Assembly (NCBI GenBank): GCA_002454335.1
Contig: DKIP01000048.1
Span: 1-45,846, forward strand
Direction of reading: 5' to 3'
DNA length: 45,846 nt
Origin: Cytophagaceae bacterium UBA6715
Lineage (GTDB): Bacteria > Bacteroidota > Bacteroidia > Cytophagales > Spirosomataceae
Shown: one piece after another, positions 16,158-24,565 of the stretch
How the letters are laid out: every line of letters begins with the position of its first letter
How positions within the stretch are numbered: the first letter of the stretch is position 1
Notes under the pieces: generated by a model
What the model saw: only the letters and a program-made list of their open reading frames with translations
Databases searched by the model: none
Told to the model about the DNA's origin: nothing
Made by a program: the position numbers and the translations under genes

Positions 16158-17802
16158 GCTGATTATTCTTTTCTTTTTTGTACAAGCTCAAGTGTTTGCG
16201 CAAAGTTTGTCTATATCCAATCTGCCCATTTTACAAATTAATACCCAAGGGGCAACTATTGTGGATGAGCCTAAGATTCTAGCTAAATTCTCCCTGTATG
16301 ACCGTAAAGATGGCCAATTAAATCAACTAATTGATAAACCCGCTTTCAGTTTCTGGGCAGGTATTGAATATCGAGGAAGTTCATCGCAGGGGGATTGGTA
16401 CTTTCTACCTGGTTTGGTTAAAAAACCTTATGGATTTGAAATATGGACGGATTCACTTGCCATGCAATCAACAAAGTTATCCCTTGTTCAATTACCTGCT
16501 GAATCTGATTGGGTTTTGAATGCTTCCTACAACGATCGCACTTTTTTACGTGATGTTTTGGCACAGCATCTATCGGGTCTAATGGGCTTGAAAAATTCAA
16601 AAATACGTTACGTGGAGGTGGTATTAAACGATGCTTATCAAGGCATTTATATCCTCATGGAAAAGATCAAACAAGGAGGAAATCGTTTGGATATCGCTGA
16701 TTTAACCTCTATTGATAATGCGGGCGATGATGTGACAGGGGGGTATCTTGTGAAAATCGATAAAACAACTGGGGCTACATCACGGGGATGGAATAGTGCG
16801 TATATTTCAGGGAAGGGAAGTAATAAAGGGTATTTTCAAATTGAATATCCCAAGAAAGAAAATATTACATCGCAGCAATTTAATTACATTAAAAACTATG
16901 TAGATTCATTCGAAAAAAGTTTACAGGAGGAAAATCCATTAAAGGTATCGACAACTTATCGTTCTATGATGGATATGCCTTCATTCGTGAATTACTTTAT
17001 ATTAAATGAGTTGTCACGGAATGTGGACGGCTATCGATTGAGTACTTATTTTTATAAGGATAAAGATTCCAAAGGAGGGAAATTGACCATGGGGCCGGCT
17101 TGGGACTATAATTTGTCTTTCGGCAATGCGGATTATTATGATGGTTATTTACCTCAAGGTTGGGTTTATAATAAACTAGAGCTGACAGAAGGAACACCCG
17201 ATTACTTTCAAACACCCTTTTGGTGGGGTAAATTGATGAAAGATTCTGTTTTTGTCAATTCGGTCAAGCGTCGTTGGAGTAGTTTACGAAAAACAAGTTT
17301 AAGTCCTCAGACAATATTTAAATTCATGGATTCTACCACAGTGGCGTTGAAAGAGCCCATGCAACGTAATTTTGGCCGTTTCCCACTGTATGGCAAAAAA
17401 GTATGGCCCAATTATTTCGTGGGGCAAAACGCAAACGATGAATTATTCTGGATGCAGAATTGGATTTCTGCGCGTATAAATTGGCTTGATGCAGCGATAG
17501 CCAAGTTGGATGCGACGATTGTGTTAGGCCAAGAGGAGGAGCCTGCCATTCGAGCGTTTCCTAATCCCGCTGGGCAAATGATTAATTTGGAGTTTCCTCT
17601 GCAAGAGGAGGTGAATCTTAGGTTGGAATTATTCGATTTGCTGGGTAGAGTTGTTTTGAGCCGACCATTGGGGCATCATAATAAAGGCCCCGTGATTATT
17701 CCGCTTGATATTTCGCCCCTAGTACCTGGTCGTTATGTGATTACAATCCTGAAGGATAATGAACTACTTTACCGATTCCCAATCATGAAAAGTTTGGACT
17801 AA
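16147..17802 (+). CDS. CotH-kinase-family protein with T9SS sorting domain
   Basis: A 551-residue secreted protein. The signal peptide ends near VFAQ (residue 18). The CotH region includes YRGSSSQGDWYFLPG with KKPYGFEIW, ILMEKIKQGGNRLDIADL, VDGYRLSTYFYKDK and GPAWDYNLSFGNADYYDG, which matches the spore-coat CotH kinase fold's ATP and metal-binding segments. The last 80 or so residues form a type A sorting domain: FPNPAGQMINLEF, LRLELFDLLGRVV and LVPGRYVITI. That domain directs secretion through the type IX system and attachment to the cell surface. It is coupled to the upstream outer-membrane protein by an 11-bp overlap. Protein phosphorylation at the surface is possible but unproven. Confidence 0.88.
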   Translation: MTFRLIILFFFVQAQVFAQSLSISNLPILQINTQGATIVDEPKILAKFSLYDRKDGQLNQLIDKPAFSFWAGIEYRGSSSQGDWYFLPGLVKKPYGFEIWTDSLAMQSTKLSLVQLPAESDWVLNASYNDRTFLRDVLAQHLSGLMGLKNSKIRYVEVVLNDAYQGIYILMEKIKQGGNRLDIADLTSIDNAGDDVTGGYLVKIDKTTGATSRGWNSAYISGKGSNKGYFQIEYPKKENITSQQFNYIKNYVDSFEKSLQEENPLKVSTTYRSMMDMPSFVNYFILNELSRNVDGYRLSTYFYKDKDSKGGKLTMGPAWDYNLSFGNADYYDGYLPQGWVYNKLELTEGTPDYFQTPFWWGKLMKDSVFVNSVKRRWSSLRKTSLSPQTIFKFMDSTTVALKEPMQRNFGRFPLYGKKVWPNYFVGQNANDELFWMQNWISARINWLDAAIAKLDATIVLGQEEEPAIRAFPNPAGQMINLEFPLQEEVNLRLELFDLLGRVVLSRPLGHHNKGPVIIPLDISPLVPGRYVITILKDNELLYRFPIMKSLD

Positions 17803-17823
17803 GTTCTACTTTATTTAATTTTG
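17793..17823 (+). promoter_or_regulatory. Promoter of proA, possibly giving a leaderless mRNA
   Basis: TTTG at 17793-17796, a 19-nt spacer, then TAATTTTG at 17816-17823. Both elements match the Bacteroidota consensus. The -7 box ends only 4 nt before the proA ATG at 17828, so transcription would begin at or near the start codon. The -33 element lies in the end of the CotH coding region. Confidence 0.6.
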
Positions 17824-17827
17824 TTTC

Positions 17828-19084
17828 ATGTCTCATAGCATTGATATATTAGCCTTACTAGCTGCAACACGCAAAGCGTCAACTCAATTAGCATCAGCGA
17901 ATAGCAATACCAAAATTGCTGTTTTAAATCGTTTAGCTGAATTGTTAATTGAACACCAGGATACGATCATTTCTGAGAATGCGAAGGATTTGGCCAATAT
18001 GGATCCTCAAAATCCAATGCGCGATCGTCTTTTGTTGACAGAGGCTCGCATCGAAGCATTGGCAGCGAGTTTACATGATGTGGCGGCATTGCAAGACCCA
18101 TCTGGTCAAGTATTACTCGAAAAAACGCTTTCAAACGGCTTGCATCTACAAAAGATTGCCGTGCCTTTAGGTGTTGTGGGGGTGATTTATGAATCTCGTC
18201 CCAATGTGACGATTGATGTCGCAGCCCTATGTATTCGTTCGGGAAATGCGGCTGTTTTACGCGGTGGAACGGATGCTTGGTTTACGAATCAGGTTTTGGT
18301 GGGGTTGATTCATCAAGCTTTAGCATCCCAACAATTATCAACGGACTTGGTACGTCTATTACCCACGGATCGTGCCCATGTGACAACCTTGCTTCAGGCG
18401 ACAAAATACATTGATGTGATAATTCCACGGGGGTCGGATGCCTTAATCCAACGGGTTCGTCGGGAATCATTAGTTCCTACGATTGAGACTGGAGCGGGCG
18501 TTTGCCATACCTATGTGGCGGAAAGCGCGAACCTGGAAATGGCTGTTCCTATTGTAGTAAATGCCAAAGTTTCCCGTCCATCCGTGTGTAATTCATTGGA
18601 TACTATCATCGTGCATCGGTCTCAATTAACTGATTTCGTTCAAAAGATTGCGGCTGATTTTATTCCATATAAGGTTCAAATATATGCTGACTCGGCTGCT
18701 TTCGATGCATTGAGTGCCATTCAATATCCGTATTTACATCGTGCTGAATCGGCTGATTTTGGTCGGGAATTCTTGGATTTCGCTTGTTCAATGAAGGTCG
18801 TAGATGACTTAGCTGAGGCCTTGAACCATATCGATCAATATTCTTCTCGTCATTCGGAAGCGATTGTGACCGAGGATACTACTGAAGCGCAATTATTCTT
18901 GCAGGCGGTAGACGCGGCAGCGGTATATTGGAATGCATCCACGCGATTTACGGATGGAGGCGTTTTCGATTTAGGGGCTGAAATTGGGATATCTACCCAA
19001 AAACTACATGCTCGCGGTCCATTTGCTTTGGAAAAATTGGTGACGGAGAAATGGGTAATTCAGGGGGCGGGTCAAATTCGCTAG
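17828..19084 (+). CDS. proA: Glutamate-5-semialdehyde dehydrogenase (gamma-glutamyl phosphate reductase)
   Basis: A 418-residue enzyme of proline biosynthesis that reduces gamma-glutamyl phosphate to glutamate 5-semialdehyde with NADPH. Family segments present are VPLGVVGVIYESRPNVTIDV, LRGGTDA, IIPRGSDALIQ, ETGAGVCHTYV and the catalytic Cys254 in SRPSVCNSLDT, with a late TRFTDGGVFDLGAEIGIST. Length and motifs are normal. proB is not adjacent. It is convergent with dnaX, and their stop codons are separated by one base. Confidence 0.97.
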   Translation: MSHSIDILALLAATRKASTQLASANSNTKIAVLNRLAELLIEHQDTIISENAKDLANMDPQNPMRDRLLLTEARIEALAASLHDVAALQDPSGQVLLEKTLSNGLHLQKIAVPLGVVGVIYESRPNVTIDVAALCIRSGNAAVLRGGTDAWFTNQVLVGLIHQALASQQLSTDLVRLLPTDRAHVTTLLQATKYIDVIIPRGSDALIQRVRRESLVPTIETGAGVCHTYVAESANLEMAVPIVVNAKVSRPSVCNSLDTIIVHRSQLTDFVQKIAADFIPYKVQIYADSAAFDALSAIQYPYLHRAESADFGREFLDFACSMKVVDDLAEALNHIDQYSSRHSEAIVTEDTTEAQLFLQAVDAAAVYWNASTRFTDGGVFDLGAEIGISTQKLHARGPFALEKLVTEKWVIQGAGQIR

Positions 19085-19085
19085 T

Positions 19086-20864
19086 CTAAAATTCGTGGTC
19101 TAAGCCTAATTTTTGTTTTAGCTCGCCCAGCAAAGGATGTTTATGGACTAGGAAATCGTATTTATCCGACTGCGTGTAGAGCAGTTTTTTGTCGCCATCT
19201 GCTTGAACCGTGACATCTAAGACGATATCGATGGCATAGTTCTGCAAGCGTTCTCGTAATATCCCTAGCACTTCCATACGCAATTGCTCATTGAAATGTT
19301 GAACCTGCACTTCATTTTCAACTTTCATGTGCGCCACCGTGTCAACTAATTCGATTGGTCGGTCCATCATTACAAATTTGTTAATCAAATTTGCGTCCTT
19401 GTATTTTTGGGCAATCTCATTCCAAACGCCTAAGAATTTCGGAAGGTCAAAAGCTTGGTTGTTGAAATCACTTGCTACGGCTTGCTCTTTAACTTCATTT
19501 TCCTGTGTTTTAGGTTTGATCACACTCTTGCTAGAGCGTAAGCCTCCCAAGCCAGCTACAGGACTGGGAGCAACCGGTTTGGGTGGATCTTTTACCAGTG
19601 GAGCTGTAGACTCGCTTGCGACAACAGGCGTTTCTATCACGGCTGCTGCTGTGACTGTTTCAATGGCTGGAGCTGCTGCAACAGGTGTTGGCTGTGTTGT
19701 GGCCCCAGTGCTTTTAGCTTGGGGCTCAGGCTTTTTTCCGCTACTGCCCTCCGTGGCGAGTTGGTAAACAGAAGGTAAATAATTGATTTTTAATAAGCAG
19801 AGTTCGAGGTGGAGTCGGGCGTTTTTCGCCGATTTATAATTGCTCTCGCAGGTAGAACAAATGTTCATGGCTGAAAGCAAGAAAGAAGTACTCGTAAATT
19901 CGGCTTGTTGTTTGAACTTCGCGCGGGATTCATCCGAAATCTCCATTAATGCCAAGGTTTGGGGGTCTTTGGCAAAAAGTAAATTACGAAGGTGTTCCAT
20001 GAAACCGCTGATGAATTGCTGGCCATCAAACCCCTTGCGCATGATTTCGTCCAATAAAACGAGCGTCTCTACATGGTTTTGTTGGATCAAATGATTCGTC
20101 AAACTTACATAGTAATCACTATCCAAGATGTGTAAGTTCTCTAACACATCTTTATGGCGTAATGCATTGTCCGTAGAGAAGGTAACATTCAAATCGAACA
20201 TCGAAAGCGCATCACGCAAACCGCCGTCGGCCTTAATCGCAATCAATTCCAATGCCGATGGTTCTGCTTGAATATTTTCCTTAACTGCAATGCTCGCAAG
20301 ATGATCGGCCATGTCTTTCCACTGAATCCGATTGAAATCGAATATTTGACATCGGGAAAGGATGGTTGGCAAAATTTTATGTTTCTCCGTCGTCGCCAAA
20401 ATGAAAATGGCATAGGACGGCGGTTCTTCCAAAGTTTTCAAAAAGGCATTGAATGCCGCTGCTGAAAGCATGTGAACCTCATCGATGATGTAGATTTTAT
20501 AACGACCCCGTTGAGGAGGATAACGCACTTGATCAATTAAGTTACGGATATCATCCACCGAATTGTTGGACGCCGCATCAAGTTCATGAATCGTTAAGGA
20601 AGTATTGTCTTGGAAGGATTGGCAAGATGGGCATGTACCACACGCCTCACCATCGTTTCCGATGTTTTCGCAATTAATTGTTTTTGCTAAAATACGTGCA
20701 CAAGTCGTTTTACCTACTCCACGAGGGCCACAAAACAAGAATGCTTGTGCCAAATGGTTTGACTTAATCGCATTCTTTAAGGTGGTGGTAATGTGACTTT
20801 GGCCAACGACCGAATCAAATTGGGTAGGCCGGTATTTTCGTGCTGAAACAATGAAATTTTCCAT
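19086..20864 (-). CDS. dnaX: DNA polymerase III subunits gamma and tau
   Basis: A 592-residue tau subunit of the clamp loader. The N-terminal AAA+ module has Walker A GPRGVGKT at 46-53. The zinc module has Cys65, Cys75, Cys78 and Cys81, followed by DEVHMLS and the sensor ATTEKHKILPTILSRCQ. Domain III ends around residue 365. From about 375 to 450 runs a Pro/Ala/Thr/Val-rich linker, then a C-terminal region for polymerase contacts. At Lys377-Lys378 the gene holds an in-frame A AAA AAG slippery heptamer with frameshift stimulators on both sides (separate entry). Slipping to the -1 frame would add one Ala and stop, giving a 379-residue gamma form, so one gene may make both subunits as in E. coli. 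Confidence 0.97.
   Translation of the reverse strand: MENFIVSARKYRPTQFDSVVGQSHITTTLKNAIKSNHLAQAFLFCGPRGVGKTTCARILAKTINCENIGNDGEACGTCPSCQSFQDNTSLTIHELDAASNNSVDDIRNLIDQVRYPPQRGRYKIYIIDEVHMLSAAAFNAFLKTLEEPPSYAIFILATTEKHKILPTILSRCQIFDFNRIQWKDMADHLASIAVKENIQAEPSALELIAIKADGGLRDALSMFDLNVTFSTDNALRHKDVLENLHILDSDYYVSLTNHLIQQNHVETLVLLDEIMRKGFDGQQFISGFMEHLRNLLFAKDPQTLALMEISDESRAKFKQQAEFTSTSFLLSAMNICSTCESNYKSAKNARLHLELCLLKINYLPSVYQLATEGSSGKKPEPQAKSTGATTQPTPVAAAPAIETVTAAAVIETPVVASESTAPLVKDPPKPVAPSPVAGLGGLRSSKSVIKPKTQENEVKEQAVASDFNNQAFDLPKFLGVWNEIAQKYKDANLINKFVMMDRPIELVDTVAHMKVENEVQVQHFNEQLRMEVLGILRERLQNYAIDIVLDVTVQADGDKKLLYTQSDKYDFLVHKHPLLGELKQKLGLDHEF
19702..19752 (-). promoter_or_regulatory. Candidate programmed -1 ribosomal frameshift site in dnaX
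   Basis: Read on the minus strand. A Shine-Dalgarno-like GGAGGG is at 19752-19747. After 9 nt comes the heptamer A AAA AAG at 19737-19731, in frame as GGA AAA AAG. The -1 frame continues GCC TGA, with the stop at 19728-19726. After a 5-nt spacer a hairpin starts: GCCCCA (19725-19720) pairs with TGGGGC (19707-19702), with a small inner GC/GC pairing round TAAAA. E. coli dnaX has the same four elements in the same order. The predicted product is gamma of 379 residues. Confidence 0.75.
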
Positions 20865-20902
20865 ACTGCAAGTTAACTTTTACGCGAGCAAATTCCAATA
20901 AG

Positions 20903-22327
20903 CTAGTTGGGTAAATGCAAGATTGCACTGACAGGAAAATGATCGGTTGGGAATCGTCCCGCCCATGTCTCGGAATGCGTGGCATGTTGACTACATGTAA
21001 ACCCATTTTTTACGAAAATATAGTCGATATGTTTGCCTTCTTGTTCCTGCTTAAAGCCATTGAATGAACTGTATGGGCCATAATGTCCTCCCGTACTAAT
21101 GATTTCGCTGTCTGTAAGGCGATTTGGATTTGACTTATCTAATATGATTTGAATCGGTTCGTCATCCGGTGTTGCATTAAAATCTCCTGTAATGATGGCG
21201 GGCGATTTGCCAGCGATTTCGGCCACTTTGGTGAGAACTAGTTTCGCACTTTCTCTGCGAGCGACCTTGCCTAAATGGTCGAAATGTGTATTGAAAACAA
21301 AGAATCTCTTGCCTGATTTAATTTCCTTGAATTCACCCCAGGTAACGACGCGGCGGCAGGCTGCGTCCCAACCGAATCCTACTTTTTCACAAGAATCTGA
21401 AAGCCAAAACGTCTTTTCTTGGATGAGTTTGAATTTAGCTTTGTTGTAAAATAGGGGTGAGAATTCACCCGCTTCTTTTCCGTCATCTCGTCCTTTACCA
21501 AACCAGGCGTAATCAGGGAGTGCTTTTGCGAAGTCTTTAATTTGGTGCACAAAGGCTTCTTGCATTCCGATGATATCTGCTTGGTGATATTGAATCAATT
21601 CTGCACAATGTTTCGCACGGTATTTCCATTGATCTTGGCCATCCGACTCGGTATCTAAGCGAATGTTAAAAGTCATGGCTTTGATTTGTCCTTGGCTTTG
21701 AAAGCCTAGTAAAATGAATAATAAAACACAGCTCAAGGTTTTCATAATATGTTCGATTTGAGGCCAAACGCGATCTTTTTTGCCATTTTGTATGACGAAA
21801 TCAGCGCCACGTAGGTATTGTTCGGGTTGAGGTTGTAGGTCTATCATTTGCATGATTTCCATGTAAGATGATTTGTTTCTTTTTTGAATATGCTGTATCC
21901 GCTCATCTAGTGGGCATGCTACCGTGATGAGTTGTTTGAGAAGTTCTGGTTTATTTCGCGAGGTAATCAATGCCGACTCGTATAAATAAAACGCAGCATC
22001 TGGGGCATTTTCAAGCCAATGAACGGCTGATTTGCGTACCGCGGGGTGAATAATTGCATTGAGTTTTTGAATGTCGCCAGGGTATTTCTGTAGGAGACCT
22101 TTCATCCAGGGTCTATTATAGCTACCATCCGGGAGATAGGCTTTTGGTCCGAATTCCTCGAGAATGGCGGCTTTTACTTCTGGATCATGGTCGCAAATGT
22201 TACGCGCATGTGCATCCGCTTCAAAAACAGGAATTCCTAGGATAGAAAAAATCCGACAAATCGTTGATTTGCCGGATCCTATTCCGCCTGTAATGCCAAT
22301 AAAGGGTTTCAGGCCTTGTTCGTTCAT
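20903..22327 (-). CDS. coaE: Dephospho-CoA kinase fused in frame to a secreted endonuclease/exonuclease/phosphatase
   Basis: A 474-codon open frame with two unrelated parts. Residues 1-194 are dephospho-CoA kinase, the last step of CoA synthesis: P-loop GGIGSGKS at 14-21, FEADAHAR and IIHPAVR. Residues 195-474, starting at an internal ATG at 21745, look like a complete exported enzyme: signal peptide MKTLSCVLLFILLGFQSQGQ, then MTFNIRLDT, GMQEAF, NTHFDHLG, TGDFNATPDD, HIDYIFV and PTDHFPVSA, all active-site segments of the EEP fold. No stop lies between them. The internal start reads ATGA, so a stop exists in the +1 frame. Either a true fusion, two proteins through internal initiation, or an indel or sequencing error. 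The gene follows yajC by 1 bp. Confidence 0.85.
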   Translation of the reverse strand: MNEQGLKPFIGITGGIGSGKSTICRIFSILGIPVFEADAHARNICDHDPEVKAAILEEFGPKAYLPDGSYNRPWMKGLLQKYPGDIQKLNAIIHPAVRKSAVHWLENAPDAAFYLYESALITSRNKPELLKQLITVACPLDERIQHIQKRNKSSYMEIMQMIDLQPQPEQYLRGADFVIQNGKKDRVWPQIEHIMKTLSCVLLFILLGFQSQGQIKAMTFNIRLDTESDGQDQWKYRAKHCAELIQYHQADIIGMQEAFVHQIKDFAKALPDYAWFGKGRDDGKEAGEFSPLFYNKAKFKLIQEKTFWLSDSCEKVGFGWDAACRRVVTWGEFKEIKSGKRFFVFNTHFDHLGKVARRESAKLVLTKVAEIAGKSPAIITGDFNATPDDEPIQIILDKSNPNRLTDSEIISTGGHYGPYSSFNGFKQEQEGKHIDYIFVKNGFTCSQHATHSETWAGRFPTDHFPVSAILHLPN

Positions 22328-22328
22328 C

Positions 22329-22628
22329 TTATTCTTCAGTTAAGCGAGAAGAGGCATCTTTTGAGATGGCCGATTTTTCGAAAACCATGCGAACTCCTTT
22401 GCTTGAATCTACTTCCACGACAATCGTTTTCTCACGAATGGAAACGACACTTCCATGTGCACCACCAATCGTAACCACTTTGTCACCTGTTTTTAATTCT
22501 GAGATAAATTTTTGTGCTTCTTTCGCCTTTTTTTGTTGGGGACGAATCATGAAGAAATAAAATACCACAAAAATTCCGCCGAAAAGGACGATTTGCATGA
22601 TTTGTGGATTGGCTTCTAATAATAACAT
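22329..22628 (-). CDS. yajC: Preprotein translocase subunit YajC
   Basis: A 99-residue protein with one N-terminal membrane helix (residues 10-27, IMQIVLFGGIFVVFYFFM), followed by the signature RPQQKKAKEAQKF. A small cytoplasmic domain contains LKTGDKVVTIGGAHGSVVSI. It associates with SecDF-SecYEG in the inner membrane. It lies between the DUF1573 lipoprotein gene and coaE, with gaps of 4 and 1 bp, within the nusB operon. Confidence 0.96.
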   Translation of the reverse strand: MLLLEANPQIMQIVLFGGIFVVFYFFMIRPQQKKAKEAQKFISELKTGDKVVTIGGAHGSVVSIREKTIVVEVDSSKGVRMVFEKSAISKDASSRLTEE

Positions 22629-22632
22629 AGGA

Positions 22633-23079
22633 CTATTTTTTTTGAGGTAAAACTTCTATTTTGAACGCAACCATGTTGTCGGCTGGTAATGTATTCGCAT
22701 ATGCGGTAACTGTTTTTTGAACTTTTCCTTCCTTTCCGTGTGAATCAAAGGTTACTTTGATGAATCCTTTCTTACCAGGTTGCACGAGGTCTTTGGACCA
22801 TTTAGGTGTTGTGCAACCACAAGACGCATTCACTGAACTGATCAGTAAGGGGAGGTTTCCTTTATTGCGAAAATGGAAGGTATAGGAAATGCTATCACCT
22901 TCCGTAATTCGACCCAAATAAACCAAAGGTTGGTCAAAAACCATTTGAGGACGTTTTTCTTCTGTTGGTCGCAAGGCAATCGGGATAGCATTCTCAGCAT
23001 CACTCAATGACTCTTTTTGTTTGTTGGTGCAACCCAACAATAAAACTATGGCTCCTAAACAAATCGAAAAACGAAGCAT
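22633..23079 (-). CDS. DUF1573 lipoprotein
   Basis: A 148-residue lipoprotein. The signal peptide ends in LLLGC with Cys17 as the lipidation site, so it faces the periplasm. The body is a single immunoglobulin-like beta domain of the DUF1573 type, with DQPLVYLGRITEGDSISYTFHFRN and the diagnostic NASCGCTTPKW. Function is unknown in general. It is co-transcribed in the common Bacteroidota order nusB, ytxH, DUF1573, yajC, coaE, with a 1-bp gap to the ytxH gene upstream. Confidence 0.92.
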   Translation of the reverse strand: MLRFSICLGAIVLLLGCTNKQKESLSDAENAIPIALRPTEEKRPQMVFDQPLVYLGRITEGDSISYTFHFRNKGNLPLLISSVNASCGCTTPKWSKDLVQPGKKGFIKVTFDSHGKEGKVQKTVTAYANTLPADNMVAFKIEVLPQKK

Positions 23080-23080
23080 C

Positions 23081-23377
23081 TTATTTTGCTTTGATTTGGC
23101 TCATCATTTTCTCTACGTCTTCAAGCAATTTCTCTGCTTTGATTTTCGTATCATTCACGACTTTTTTGCCTTCTGATTTTGCCATCGTTTCTGGGATTTC
23201 TTTTCCATCTACGATGTCGTTGATCAATTGCTTCAATTGCTCACGGTATTTATTCAGTTGGAAGTATAATTTGCTACGTGTATTTTCTCCTTTATCCGGC
23301 GCATAAAGGATACCTAGCACAGCTCCTGTAGCAGCTCCTACTACAAATGCCCAAAAGGATTTTGATGATCTACTCAT
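23081..23377 (-). CDS. YtxH domain-containing protein
   Basis: A 98-residue protein with an N-terminal glycine-containing hydrophobic helix (FWAFVVGAATGAVLGILYAP, residues 8-27) ending in the YtxH hallmark LYAPDKGENTRSKL. A long charged amphipathic helix rich in Lys/Glu follows. It is probably a membrane-anchored, stress-related small protein. It sits 2 bp after nusB in the operon. Confidence 0.9.
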   Translation of the reverse strand: MSRSSKSFWAFVVGAATGAVLGILYAPDKGENTRSKLYFQLNKYREQLKQLINDIVDGKEIPETMAKSEGKKVVNDTKIKAEKLLEDVEKMMSQIKAK

Positions 23378-23379
23378 AA

Positions 23380-24543
23380 TTATTTACTAGCTATGTCGAT
23401 TAATCCTCGACCTGATTTTTGTATAATTTTCTCACCGATAAGCTTCACTGACACGACATCTAAAATACCATTAATAAATGGTCCAGATTTAGGCGTTGAG
23501 TAGTTTTTAGCCACTTCAATGTACTCGTTAATGCTCACTTTTACAGGTATGCTTGGGAACTTGATCATCTCCGCAACAGCCATTTTTAAAATGATCAAAT
23601 CGGATGTTGCCAAACGTTCTGAATCCCAGTTTTTAGTCTGGTCATTTACCCAGTTAGTTAATGATTTGTCCTCCTTAATGCAATAGTCGAATAATTCTTC
23701 AAAGAATAATTTATCCTCATCCCATTGGATAGCAAGCGCTTGTAGGCTTAAATCTTCTAGGGCCTCCACTTTAAAAGTTTTGGTACTTAAGCTTTTGATT
23801 ACATCCTTATTAACATGCCAATTTAAATCTTTTTCCTCAAAATATGCTGTCATAATCGGATGTTTTAACAGATAATTTTTCAAAAGATATTGGACTATTT
23901 CGATATCCTGGTGGAGTTCTTTTCCTGCTTCGGGTAAATACGAAGTAAATTTTTCGTCTGGCAAAATTCCTTCTAGGAATAATTTCTTCAGCAAAGTTTC
24001 TTCATCTTCGGACCAACCGATGTTGTTATCCGCGAAAGCAGTTTGTAAATCTTTCCATTTTGGCAGGATTGCCAATACTTTATTGTTGGCGATTTGAGAT
24101 GTCTTAATCACCTTTTCTAGTAAACGTCTCTGCTCGTCCCATTGGCCAATCATTGGGAGGTTTTGTAAATAGAAAAGTAATTTTAAATATTGTTTGTAGA
24201 TGGATTCGACCTCAGTAACCATGTTGATACGCATATCGCGTGCTATTTTAGCAACATTGTTTTGGTAAACGCGGTAGACAGATTGAGCGGCCTCGAGCGA
24301 TTCAGTCGGAATTGTTTCTTCGGTAGGAACCCCTTGAAAAAATTCGTTTAGTTGAATTTCGGCTAGTTTTCGCAAACCCTCCAGGCGAGGTGTTTGTTCT
24401 TCTTTGGCAACCATCAACGATAAATCAGGTTGAAAAATCGCTTGTAAGCCATCAAAGGCTAATTGGTATTGCGCGCGTTCCTGCGTCCAAAAGGCATACA
24501 TTTGTTGAAATGCTTTGACCCGTAGTAGTCTTCTGTTAACCAT
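23380..24543 (-). CDS. nusB: Transcription antitermination factor NusB, long Bacteroidota form
   Basis: 387 residues. The start MVNRRLLRVKAFQQMYAFW and the C-terminal part match NusB: DLIILKMAVAEMI, PVKVSINEYIEVAKNYSTPKSGPFINGILD. Between them is a long helical insertion of more than 200 residues, which makes Bacteroidota NusB more than twice the length of the E. coli protein. NusB with S10 binds boxA RNA during rRNA transcription. It is the first gene of the five-gene operon down to coaE. A candidate -7 element lies 35 nt upstream of its ATG, overlapping an inverted repeat. Confidence 0.93.
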   Translation of the reverse strand: MVNRRLLRVKAFQQMYAFWTQERAQYQLAFDGLQAIFQPDLSLMVAKEEQTPRLEGLRKLAEIQLNEFFQGVPTEETIPTESLEAAQSVYRVYQNNVAKIARDMRINMVTEVESIYKQYLKLLFYLQNLPMIGQWDEQRRLLEKVIKTSQIANNKVLAILPKWKDLQTAFADNNIGWSEDEETLLKKLFLEGILPDEKFTSYLPEAGKELHQDIEIVQYLLKNYLLKHPIMTAYFEEKDLNWHVNKDVIKSLSTKTFKVEALEDLSLQALAIQWDEDKLFFEELFDYCIKEDKSLTNWVNDQTKNWDSERLATSDLIILKMAVAEMIKFPSIPVKVSINEYIEVAKNYSTPKSGPFINGILDVVSVKLIGEKIIQKSGRGLIDIASK

Positions 24544-24565
24544 CCGAAAATAAAGAGCGTTCTTG

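Noticed and set aside
19327..19767. 146-codon plus-strand ORF opposite dnaX
   Set aside because: It mirrors the Ala/Val/Thr-rich linker of dnaX, has no recognisable domain, and the minus-strand frame is a well-defined gene.
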